Assembly (NCBI GenBank): GCA_002391105.1
Contig: DGRT01000030.1
Location: 1-21,050, forward strand
Direction of reading: 5' to 3'
From: Lachnospiraceae bacterium UBA4381
GTDB taxonomy: Bacteria; Bacillota; Clostridia; Lachnospirales; Lachnospiraceae
Length of the DNA stretch: 21,050 nucleotides
The notes under the pieces: generated by a model
Seen by the model: only the letters and a program-made list of their open reading frames with translations
What the model was told of the DNA's origin: nothing
Databases searched by the model: none
In this document: one piece after another, positions 13,573 through 20,944 of the stretch
Layout of the letters: the number at the start of each line of letters is the position of its first letter
Position numbering within the stretch: position 1 is the first letter of the stretch
Program-made: the position numbers and the translations under genes

Positions 13573-13766
13573 CCGCACCTCCAAACGCAGACATTACTTT
13601 TCTCGATCAGCTCAAAATACTCTCCTGATTCCACTCAGGCTTCAATTTTCTCGTTCAGCTTAGAATACTCTCCTGACTCCACGCAAGCTTTACTTTTCAC
13701 AGTCAGCTCAGAATACTCTCATAATCCCACGCAGGCTACAAAGTTTTCTCAATAGTTGTCCAATAC
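13573..13766. repeat. 48-bp tandem repeat, about 4 copies, reaching into a gene end
   Basis: The landmark AATAC closes each unit at 13620, 13668, 13716 and 13766 (periods 48, 48 and 50). Units contain TTTTCTCG(A/T)TCAGCT and ATACTCTCCTGA or variants. The last copy covers the stop codon and the final codons of the membrane protein gene at 13736-14707. The other copies therefore look like tandem duplications of that gene's 3' end. Confidence 0.88.
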
Positions 13767-14707
13767 TTGATCATCGAATTACCGTCAAGATCTTCACCCT
13801 TCAGATTAACATTTTTCAGCTCATACTTATTGCTGCCTGCTTCTTTTACAAAGGTAAGAACTGTCGGAACATTATCTTCATTTGTAGCTCCCAGATTATC
13901 TACAAATATTGTCCCTGTCCCGGTGAGTACCAGCATACTTCCACTTTTATCCATAGTCGCCTCTGCTTCCGAAAGAGTGAATCTTCTTCTGAGCTTCAGT
14001 CCAATATGCTGACCATTATCCAGAGTCTGATCATAGAGCGAAACTATCTCATGTCTTGTATGTTCACTTTCGAGAAAAAGCGCCTGACCATAGCTGTTAT
14101 ATGCTCTTCCCGCATTTACGCCAACCATGATAAATGCTATTACAGTCAGAACACTTACCGCTATGCCGATACCATTTCCTGCCAAAATCCTATTACGGCA
14201 TATAGGGTAAAGCGCCCCCAGAAATATGGCAAACATGAAAAGCGATATCTTCTTCTCTCCAAGGTTATATGCAAGTATTGCATCAAATATTATATATGCC
14301 TCCAGAATTATGAGAAAGACCGGAAGATTATGCAGAGAGACCAGTATATCCACTCCCGGTCTGATGCAGCTTACAGCCAGAAATACAACCACCAGAACGA
14401 ATATAGCGTACATAATATATTCAGACACCTTGAGAAACCTTGCATTACGATTCCTGATATCCTGCTTAGTAGGGGCAAGTATCTCAGCCATCTGCTCCTT
14501 TGATACTTTAAAGGAATTCTTCTCTATATCTTCTCCCCACTCATTAATCGCAGTACCGGCATAACCGGTATTTGTACCACTTCTAGAATAATCATCACTA
14601 TATCTTCTATGAGCCTCATCTATAGTGGATGATGGATCAGCAAAATAATCCGAATTGACCAGCTTCCCGGTTCCAGGCTCCTGAACCGGCTCTTTCTTAA
14701 GTTCCAT
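13736..14707 (-). CDS. Membrane protein of unknown function
   Basis: This 323-residue protein is not recognised. The N-terminal about 90 residues are soluble and polar. Four hydrophobic segments follow (about 93-113, 120-146, 153-171 and 176-198). The C-terminal soluble domain (about 205-323) is beta-rich and lacks obvious catalytic motifs. GGAGG precedes the start by about 10 nt. It has no clear partner and is flanked by two cell-wall-binding protein genes with their own promoter or terminator. The final codons lie in a 48-bp tandem repeat unit, so the C-terminal sequence may vary between strains. Confidence 0.75.
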   Translation of the reverse strand: MELKKEPVQEPGTGKLVNSDYFADPSSTIDEAHRRYSDDYSRSGTNTGYAGTAINEWGEDIEKNSFKVSKEQMAEILAPTKQDIRNRNARFLKVSEYIMYAIFVLVVVFLAVSCIRPGVDILVSLHNLPVFLIILEAYIIFDAILAYNLGEKKISLFMFAIFLGALYPICRNRILAGNGIGIAVSVLTVIAFIMVGVNAGRAYNSYGQALFLESEHTRHEIVSLYDQTLDNGQHIGLKLRRRFTLSEAEATMDKSGSMLVLTGTGTIFVDNLGATNEDNVPTVLTFVKEAGSNKYELKNVNLKGEDLDGNSMIKYWTTIEKTL

Positions 14708-14743
14708 TCTATTACTACCTCCATCGGACTGTCATCAGGCTAC

Positions 14744-14772
14744 AGTATATCATAAAAAGGCTGCCATGTTTA
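14744..14772 (-). promoter_or_regulatory. Promoter of the membrane protein gene, overlapping a terminator
   Basis: On the minus strand there is TAAACA (14767-14772), a 17-bp spacer and TATACT (14744-14749), with TGA just before the -10 box (extended -10). The -35 box lies inside the hairpin of the upstream gene's terminator. Confidence 0.4.
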
Positions 14773-14793
14773 TAGAATAAACATCAGCAGCCT
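14754..14793 (-). terminator. Rho-independent terminator of the two-domain wall-binding protein gene
   Basis: On the minus strand AGGCTGC (14787-14793) pairs with GCAGCCT (14758-14764). An inner ATGTTTAT/ATAAACAT stem lies within, followed by TTTTT. Confidence 0.85.
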
Positions 14794-14867
14794 GGTTTGT
14801 AACGCCGAAATAACTTATCGGAACAAGAGGAAGGTCCTGCAAAGCGAGAACTTACTTCCCTTCATAA

Positions 14868-16085
14868 TTATTCTTCATAAGCGTTATTTACAAAAACAGG
14901 ATCCTCTTCAAATATATCATTATTACTTACCCATGTAAGAGTATCTTTCTGTATAGTAATTGTTCCTGAAAGATTCTTTGCAAGTGGAGTAGTCGTTGTT
15001 TTGTCACTGGACTGATATACGGCTCTTACCTTATAAGCGTTCTCATACTTCAGATTACCATCCTTATCGAAGGTACCTGAAAATGTCCACTCATAGTATT
15101 CCTTTATATCCTTCTTGGCATCAGCCTCTGATACCTCTCTTGGCCAGGATATTTCAACTGCATAGCTTCCGTCATTATTCTTCTTTATAGCCATATATGC
15201 AGAGCCATTCTTCTTCTCAGTGTAAGTACCACTGTAATCTATTCCAGCTTCTGTAGATGTATCTTCAGAAGTTTTTTCCTTTTCAAACTTAGTATCCTTA
15301 GCTATATTTTCCTTCTTGTCATCCCATGTAAGGACACCGTCCTTGATTGTTATGGAACCGGTCATATCCTTATAAATGGTTTCTGATGTTGAGGACTCAT
15401 CTGCCGCAAATGTAACCTTTGCTTTCTTTCCGTCTTTATAAGTTAATGTACCATTTGCATCAAAGGATCCCGTAAATGACCAGGTGTTCATTTCTGATGC
15501 GCTTGAGGACCATTCAACACTTATTGTGTAATCATCATAGTTCTTGTTAACCTTTTCAACTGTGATAACACCTCTTCCACTAACTGTCTCAACGTACTTT
15601 CCTGAATAATCAATCCTCTGGGCATTTTCTACCCATACTCCATCCTTATCAAGATAGTAGTCACCAACCCACTGATTTGTAGCAGCGTATCCATCTTTAT
15701 TGAAATAGTAATACTTGCCATCAATCTTAAGCCACTGACTTACAGGATACCAGCCTGAAGCATCTGTGTACCACTTGCCGGTCTTGTTGCTTGCCCACTT
15801 ACCGCCCTTGAAATTAGAGTTGTAAGCACCATCGGAGCCAAGCCAGTAACCTTCTCTGTAGCCTGAATAATCCATGTAACCGCTGGCGTCAAAATAGTAC
15901 CAGTGACCATTAATCTCCAGCCACTTGCTCTTTGCATAGGTGTTATCTGAATAACTGTACCACCAGCCCTTTTCATCCTCTTTCCAGGTTCCTGTCACTG
16001 CATTGGCAACGCCGGAAGCAGAAAAAATGATTGCTGCCGAAAGAGCTGCAGTTGTAACTAACTTAAACAAACCCTTGAACTTCAT
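14868..16085 (-). CDS. Cell-wall-binding-repeat protein with two tandem unknown domains
   Basis: This is a 405-residue secreted protein. The signal peptide ends near ANA (27-29). Residues about 33-152 carry aromatic wall-binding repeats (GWWYSYSDNTYAKSKW, YYFDASGYMDYSGYREGYW, WYTDASGWYPVSQW), closely similar to those of the protein at 17551-19002. Two homologous domains follow, about 158-270 and 282-398. Each begins IDYSG(K/T)Y and contains a beta-rich core with W(S/T)F(S/T)G(S/T)FD, DG/NG turns and GTITI or GSITI followed by LTW. I do not recognise this domain; it reads like a small beta-sandwich or lipocalin-like fold. An acidic Thr/Glu linker separates the copies. AAGGAGGG precedes the start with a rather long gap. 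Confidence 0.87.
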   Translation of the reverse strand: MKFKGLFKLVTTAALSAAIIFSASGVANAVTGTWKEDEKGWWYSYSDNTYAKSKWLEINGHWYYFDASGYMDYSGYREGYWLGSDGAYNSNFKGGKWASNKTGKWYTDASGWYPVSQWLKIDGKYYYFNKDGYAATNQWVGDYYLDKDGVWVENAQRIDYSGKYVETVSGRGVITVEKVNKNYDDYTISVEWSSSASEMNTWSFTGSFDANGTLTYKDGKKAKVTFAADESSTSETIYKDMTGSITIKDGVLTWDDKKENIAKDTKFEKEKTSEDTSTEAGIDYSGTYTEKKNGSAYMAIKKNNDGSYAVEISWPREVSEADAKKDIKEYYEWTFSGTFDKDGNLKYENAYKVRAVYQSSDKTTTTPLAKNLSGTITIQKDTLTWVSNNDIFEEDPVFVNNAYEE

Positions 16086-16137
16086 ATAATCCGTTCCCTC
16101 CTTATAAGAATTAGAATTATGAAATTATTACTGTGCA

Positions 16138-16143
16138 ATTATA
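16138..16143 (-). promoter_or_regulatory. Probable -10 box of the two-domain wall-binding protein gene
   Basis: A perfect TATAAT on the minus strand lies about 50 nt before the start codon. The best -35 candidate, TTGAAG, is only 14 bp away, so the promoter assignment is uncertain. The remaining gap 16144-16293 shows no gene and no canonical terminator. Confidence 0.35.
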
Positions 16144-16293
16144 CTGCCTGCACTTTCCTTCAAATATACCATTGCAGAGTTAATATGTCTAGTACACCGA
16201 TAAATAATTAACCGTTCCAACCGCCTGCCTAAGTCTCCGGGCATGTAGGATAAGCGCCTCGACATAGCCGGCTTCAAGTCTCATTAACCTGCA

Positions 16294-17475
16294 TCACTTA
16301 AACTTCATATTTATAACAGTTATCTCACTATTCGTTCCGACTCTCAGTGGCGGGCCATAATATCCGACCCCAGCCGTTACAAATGTATCTATATCATAAA
16401 GCCTCTTATAGCCGTAGCCATTTTCATTAAAAAATGGAACCACCAGATTTCCGGGAAACATCTGCCCATTATGGGTATGTCCACTAAGCACTACATCTGC
16501 GCCAGACTCAGACAGCTCCTTATATTCCACAGGCTCATGCTGAATCACAATAACAGGCTTTGTCTTATCAACATCACGCAGCAGTTCGCCTGCATTCATC
16601 CTGTTTGCTGTGCCATCTCCTGCCTTATCCGCATCAATTCTTCCCGTCAGAACGATCTCATTTCCGGCTATTTCTACACTTTCATCATAAAGCATATTGA
16701 AGCCTGCGTCGGTAAAAAACTGTTCCATTTCAGAGGTTCTGAAAGCCTCTGAAACAGGCGATATAGCAAAGCCTCCAAACAGGTTCTCATCTACGTCATG
16801 ATTTCCACATACTGCATACACTCCGTACTTCGCATGCATTTTGCTGAGCGCTTCCGAATATTTCTCAGGATTCTTAAGCCCCTCGAAATTACTTGTAAAT
16901 ATATCTCCTGCTACCACTATCACATCCGCATCACAGGAGTTAACCTTATCCACCATCTTCTCAGTTGTACTGAGCCTCGAATTCACACTTAGATGCAGGT
17001 CTGCAATCAGCACCACCTTAAGCTCCCCGGTACTGTCTGTCTGCTTATCAACCGTAAGCTCATAATTTACGATTCGCGGCGACTGAGCATGCAGAAGACC
17101 ATAGACTGTAATGACCAGCGCCAGTGCAAAGGATACATGAAGCGCATGCTTCAGAAGTCTATGTTCATTATCCCGTCTGAGCTTGCTGGCGAGTATCAGA
17201 AACAGGGTGATAAATATAACAAGACCGGAATAGTACATAAAAAAGCCCAACCATATATTCCCTATCGCCATGCAGGAATACTTAAAGCCGGACTTTGGAA
17301 GAAATGCCCCCAGTACCGGAAGCAGACCAAGTCCTATATATACAATGATCCTGTATAGTCTGGTCCGCCTTCCGATTCGGGCATAAAAGTTGTTTTTTAC
17401 TATTACATATTCTGTAAGAATCGACATTAATGTCTGAATAACCACATATAACATCAGAAGTATATTTCCGAACAT
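16294..17475 (-). CDS. Membrane-anchored metallophosphoesterase
   Basis: This 393-residue protein has several N-terminal membrane helices (about 3-22, 41-60, 75-97 and 110-128) and a calcineurin-like phosphoesterase domain from about 150. All metal-site motifs are present: ADLHLS with Asp159 and His161, GDIF with Asp191, GNHD (224-227), QHEP with His313 and SGHTHNGQ (331-338). The domain resembles the YkuE/YaeI group, which acts on lipid or other phosphoesters at the membrane; the real substrate is unknown. GAGAGG precedes the start. It stands between two cell-wall-binding protein genes, which suggests an envelope role, but there is no operon-like overlap. Confidence 0.92.
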   Translation of the reverse strand: MFGNILLMLYVVIQTLMSILTEYVIVKNNFYARIGRRTRLYRIIVYIGLGLLPVLGAFLPKSGFKYSCMAIGNIWLGFFMYYSGLVIFITLFLILASKLRRDNEHRLLKHALHVSFALALVITVYGLLHAQSPRIVNYELTVDKQTDSTGELKVVLIADLHLSVNSRLSTTEKMVDKVNSCDADVIVVAGDIFTSNFEGLKNPEKYSEALSKMHAKYGVYAVCGNHDVDENLFGGFAISPVSEAFRTSEMEQFFTDAGFNMLYDESVEIAGNEIVLTGRIDADKAGDGTANRMNAGELLRDVDKTKPVIVIQHEPVEYKELSESGADVVLSGHTHNGQMFPGNLVVPFFNENGYGYKRLYDIDTFVTAGVGYYGPPLRVGTNSEITVINMKFK

Positions 17476-17503
17476 TTATATACGCCTCTCAAAATATAAG
17501 TGT

Positions 17504-17535
17504 CTGCTCAGGTCATACAGACATGACCCGGGCAG
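17504..17535 (-). terminator. Hairpin after the large wall-binding protein gene (weak terminator)
   Basis: GGTCAT (17511-17516) pairs with ATGACC (17523-17528), and the outer CTGC pairs with GCAG (17504-17507 and 17532-17535). No proper T-run follows, so termination is uncertain and read-through into the phosphoesterase gene is possible. Confidence 0.3.
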
Positions 17536-17550
17536 CTACAAATATGATTG

Positions 17551-19002
17551 TTAGTTCGGATAAGTCACATATGCCAGATCCTTGTAAAACTCAAGACCCT
17601 CTACAGTTTCTCCGGTGGAATTAGGTATATGTATCTTACCATCTTTTATTTCCATACCCTTTTCATCATCAAATACATAATATGCATAAACATGACCATT
17701 CTGATAGCTAAGAACCGCCGAGCAACCGGAATACTTCTTCTTTGTGCTCTTGAAAACGGCAAGGCATTCCTCCTGACCATCCCCATTCAGATCCCCCCAG
17801 GTTGTATAATTAAGTGATAAATTACTATATTTGTTAAGCTTACCCTTTTTCATCATATCATTAAAGCTAATCAGTCCTACATTCTCCCTATCATCAAAGG
17901 AATAAGTAAAGGAAAGATATACATCACCATTATTATCTATAACATTCTGAATTGCAGCCCTTGCAGTTTCATTATCTGCCGCCGAACCGGTTGTGATTTT
18001 GTCCAGACCATATGAAACTATTGGCAGTATGTTATTAAGATTTACTCCCGTCAGGTACTCAGCTCCTGCGTAAAAATCAGTTGGTTTTTTGTATTCTGCT
18101 GAATAATCAATCTCTCCCTCTGAATATATCCCTGTACTTTCAAAAGCACCATTTGAATACGTCATCATACTAATATTTGAGTATCCCATGTGTGCCCACC
18201 AGGATATCATTCCGCCACCGGGAACTGAATAATAGCTGACATGTCCACCGCCAACTCCACTAATTTCCTTAGCAACTCCATTTTCATAGCAATATGCGAC
18301 AGTGTTATATGCTGCTTCGCAATCACCATATTTTATAAAGAGTTCAGGTGTCCCATCAGAATCTACATCATATATAAAATATGAATCCGCTTCCTGATCA
18401 GTACCGTAAGAACCTCCACCATTTTCCTTTGCATCTGCCAGCTTGTTAATATATGCTGTCTGCCAGCCTGCACCCTTCTCTGACGAATAGACATATGTCA
18501 GTCCGCCTGTATTTCCATCTGCAAGATCATCTCTGGCTTCTACCTTATTTGCCTGCCAGGCACCGTCTGCTCCGAGATAGCATCCATCTATCCACTCATT
18601 TGAAGCCATGTAACCGCTGTCTTTAAAATAATAATATGAGCCGTCTATCTTGAGCCAAGTACTTACAGGATACCAGCCTGAGGCATCTGTGTACCACCAG
18701 CCAGTATCATTGCTTGCCCAGTATCCACCTGAGTATGCAGTATTCCAGGAACCATCTGCTCCAAGCCAGCAGCCTTCTCTATAGCCTGAATAGTCCATAT
18801 AGCCGCTATTATCAAAGTAGTACCAGTATCCATCAATCTGTTCCCACTTATTATAAGCATAACCACCTTCGCTATAGCTGTAGTACCAGCCTGTTGCATC
18901 ACTTCCCCAGAAACCTGAAGCTGCAAATGCCGGCATCCCCTGCAGGGAAAGTGCAGCCGCAATTCCCGCACATACTACCTTTTTAACAATTCCCTTTCTC
19001 AT
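17551..19002 (-). CDS. Large cell-wall-binding-repeat protein with unknown C-terminal domain
   Basis: This is a 483-residue secreted protein. The signal peptide ends AFA (25-27). Residues about 30-150 hold aromatic wall-binding repeats nearly parallel to those of the protein at 14868-16085 (DYSGYREG, WYTDASGWYPVS, LKIDGSYYYF). The C-terminal part (about 165-483) contains two acidic D-x-D-x-D-G type loops, DVDSDGTPELFIKYG (212-226) and GDLNGDGQEECLAVFK (about 414-429). Each is followed by a hydrophobic strand, as in calcium-binding VCBS/FG-GAP or EF-hand-like turns. I do not recognise the enzyme or ligand. A strong GGGAGG stands 8 nt before the start. Upstream lies a structured leader of about 140 nt. 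Confidence 0.87.
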   Translation of the reverse strand: MRKGIVKKVVCAGIAAALSLQGMPAFAASGFWGSDATGWYYSYSEGGYAYNKWEQIDGYWYYFDNSGYMDYSGYREGCWLGADGSWNTAYSGGYWASNDTGWWYTDASGWYPVSTWLKIDGSYYYFKDSGYMASNEWIDGCYLGADGAWQANKVEARDDLADGNTGGLTYVYSSEKGAGWQTAYINKLADAKENGGGSYGTDQEADSYFIYDVDSDGTPELFIKYGDCEAAYNTVAYCYENGVAKEISGVGGGHVSYYSVPGGGMISWWAHMGYSNISMMTYSNGAFESTGIYSEGEIDYSAEYKKPTDFYAGAEYLTGVNLNNILPIVSYGLDKITTGSAADNETARAAIQNVIDNNGDVYLSFTYSFDDRENVGLISFNDMMKKGKLNKYSNLSLNYTTWGDLNGDGQEECLAVFKSTKKKYSGCSAVLSYQNGHVYAYYVFDDEKGMEIKDGKIHIPNSTGETVEGLEFYKDLAYVTYPN

Positions 19003-19054
19003 TTTGTTAACCTCCCCACTACTTATGATAAAGCATTGTTGCTATTTTTACCTC

Positions 19055-19155
19055 TGCAAAGCAATCGAGGACTATTATGTGCCATATCTGCTTCGCAGAA
19101 CGCATCCCTCGCTTTGCTCGGGATCCTCGATTGCAAAGCAATCGAGGACTATTAT
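19055..19155. repeat. Multi-hairpin direct-repeat element in the leader of the large wall-binding protein gene
   Basis: A 24-bp sequence beginning TGCAAAGCAATCGAGG occurs at 19055-19078 and 19132-19155. Next to the second copy, TCCTCGATTGC (19124-19134) and GCAATCGAGGA (19138-19148) form a perfect 11-bp stem with a 3-nt loop. Between the copies lie the smaller stems TCTGC/GCAGA and ATCCC/GGGAT. The element is palindrome-rich like a REP cluster but differs in sequence from the REP-like copies at 6641-8283. Confidence 0.85.
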
Positions 19156-19179
19156 ATCATATTTTGTTTTTTGTGTATC
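19151..19179 (-). promoter_or_regulatory. Probable promoter of the large wall-binding protein gene
   Basis: On the minus strand there is GATACA (19174-19179), a 17-bp spacer and a perfect TATAAT (19151-19156). Transcription would start near 19144, at the 11-bp hairpin, giving a leader of about 140 nt whose 5' end is a stem-loop. Confidence 0.45.
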
Positions 19180-19281
19180 ATTTTTTGGTGATTATTCAGA
19201 TTATACAATCGCTGAATCCCCCTTCCCTTTGAAAACTCCCACTCAGTGAAATGCAGGCTTTATATTTATAAATAAATACAT

Positions 19282-19314
19282 AAAAAAATCCTTACAAACA
19301 TGCTGTTCATAAGG
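19282..19314 (-). terminator. Rho-independent terminator of the small membrane protein gene
   Basis: On the minus strand CCTTA (19310-19314 read in reverse) pairs with TAAGG (19290-19294). An inner AACA/TGTT stem lies within, and TTTTTTT follows (19282-19288). Confidence 0.7.
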
Positions 19315-19358
19315 GTTTTACAGGGAGTGTGCCGATAGCCGAAAGATATTCGCGGAAT

Positions 19359-19580
19359 CTAAAATTCTCTTCTTTTATATACTCCGATAAGTGCTGCTCC
19401 TACGCCCCCCATTAAGCTGTAGAAAGCTCCGGATAGTATCTTGCCTTCCGTAAAATGTGTCACCCCAACCAGTACCATTACTACCGCAAATAAAAATAGC
19501 AATAAATATATCGCTACTTCAACTATTCTCTTTGATAAAACTGATTCATACACATCGTTCTTTACTAATACTTCATCCAT
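19359..19580 (-). CDS. Small membrane protein (73 residues)
   Basis: The protein has a short charged N-terminus (about 1-20) and two hydrophobic helices (about 22-43 and 50-67), then a KRREF tail that probably stays in the cytoplasm. GAGG stands 8 nt before the start. It is followed by a good terminator, so it is probably transcribed alone. No family is recognised. Upstream, at 19652-19666, there is a palindrome TTAAGATAATCTTAA that may be an operator. Confidence 0.65.
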   Translation of the reverse strand: MDEVLVKNDVYESVLSKRIVEVAIYLLLFLFAVVMVLVGVTHFTEGKILSGAFYSLMGGVGAALIGVYKRREF

Positions 19581-19732
19581 ACCTTTATCCTCACACTAAT
19601 ATCACCAAAAGGCTTATCTTTATCTGATGAAGTTAGTTTAAACCATAAACCTTAAGATAATCTTAATATGAAGTAAATTGTTTATTATTTGTCGTGAAAT
19701 GTACTATATTTTCCACTCCAATAGAGGCAGAA

Positions 19733-19927
19733 ATGAACCATCCAGTTTTACATTTTCCAGATAGCATGATATTTGTTGCTCTTTTTGTTGTAGATAATAA
19801 TATATACTTTGCATATTACAGAATTAATAAAGATAAGATTAAGGCGCTTCAGAAAAGTAAGGAAGCAGCAAATATTGAAGAAGAAAAGCTTCAGACAGAG
19901 GCTAAGAATAAAGCGCCTATGGTCTGA
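19733..19927 (+). CDS. Doubtful small plus-strand protein (64 residues)
   Basis: The ATG at 19733 has AGAGG 5 nt upstream. The peptide has a hydrophobic segment (FVALFVVDNNIYFAYY) followed by a lysine/glutamate-rich helix (KIKALQKSKEAANIEEEKLQ), like a membrane-anchored coiled stalk. It ends about 70 nt before the transposase-like sequence begins. It may be a real small gene or the remaining end of a gene broken by the insertion event. No homologue is recognised. Confidence 0.35.
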   Translation: MNHPVLHFPDSMIFVALFVVDNNIYFAYYRINKDKIKALQKSKEAANIEEEKLQTEAKNKAPMV

Positions 19928-19997
19928 AGGTCTTCGATTTAGATATAACACACAGTCAACAACATTCGACAACTTGACAGTAATAAGAGAAATTGTT

Positions 19998-20909
19998 ATT
20001 TATCACAAATCTGAGCGAAGCGAAAGCGATGACTACAGAAACGGTTATAAGACTAAGCGTGTTAATTCCAGCTTCGGAAGTCTTGATATCCAGGTTCCAC
20101 AGGATAGAAATTCTACATTTGAACCGCAGGTAGTAAAGAAAAGGCAGAAGGATATCTCAGAAATTGATCAGAAGATTATCTCCATGTATGCCAAAGGAAT
20201 GACCACAAGACAGATATCCGATACACTTTATGATATTTATGGATTTGAGGCCTCAGAAGGCTTTATTTCTGATGTTACTGATAAGGTGCTACCTCAGATT
20301 GAAGAATGGCAGCATAGATCTTTAGAAGAAGTCTATCCGGTTATCTTCATAGATGCGATTCATTATTCCGTTCGTGATAATGGAGTAATCCGAAAACTGG
20401 CTGCTTATGTTATTCTTGGCATCAATTGTACGGGACATAAGGAAGTTCTTACTATTCAGGTTGGCGAAAATGAAAGTGCTAAATACTGGCTCTCTGTACT
20501 GAATGAGTTAAAAAATCGAGGAGTTAAAGACATCATGATTGTCTGTGCTGATGGGCTTTCAGGAATCAAAGAGGCTATAGCTACCGCCTTTCCTAATACT
20601 GAATATCAGAGATGCCTGGTTCATCAAGTTCGTAACACTCTCAAATATGTTCCTGACAAGGATAGAAAGGCCTTCGCTAAAGATCTTAAGACTATCTATA
20701 ATGCTTCGACCGAAGAAGAAGGACGGAAGGCTCTAGATAAAGTAACAGAAAAATGGGAAGAAAAATATCCTCGCGCGATGAAACGCTGGTACGATAACTG
20801 GGATGCAATCTGTCCGATTTTCAAGTTCTCATCAGAGGTAAGAACTGTCATCTATACTACCAACGCCATCGAAAGTCTCAATGCCACTTATCGCAAGCTG
20901 AACCGTTAT
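19998..20909 (+). pseudogene. IS256-family transposase remnant, cut at both ends
   Basis: The open frame covers 19809-20990, but homology to IS256-type (mutator) transposases runs only from about YHKSERSESDDYRNGY to TTNAIESLNATYRKLNR. The catalytic DDE residues are kept: Asp in VIFIDAIHY, Asp in IVCADGLSG and Glu in AIESLN. The upstream 63 codons do not look like the usual N-terminal domain, and part of them overlaps another frame. After the catalytic Glu the reading frame leaves the family about 12 codons later and enters unrelated DNA that encodes another gene on the minus strand. No terminal inverted repeats could be recognised. It is probably inactive. Confidence 0.8.
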
Positions 20910-20944
20910 AACACGCCAACTTCAGCCCGACAAACTCGAATTTA

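Noticed and set aside
14006..14503. 165-codon open frame on the plus strand
   Set aside because: Antisense to the membrane protein gene at 13736-14707, with no ribosome site.
16144..16293. Gap searched for a riboswitch or terminator
   Set aside because: Only short G+C-rich inverted segments are present, with no conserved core or T-run.
19748..19972. 74-codon minus-strand frame
   Set aside because: It overlaps the doubtful plus-strand frame, has no ribosome site and shows no recognisable features.
19974..20002. Promoter TTGACA, 17 bp, TATTTA before the transposase remnant
   Set aside because: The -35 match is good, but the -10 box lies at the very start of transposase coding homology, so it cannot be told from coding sequence by eye.
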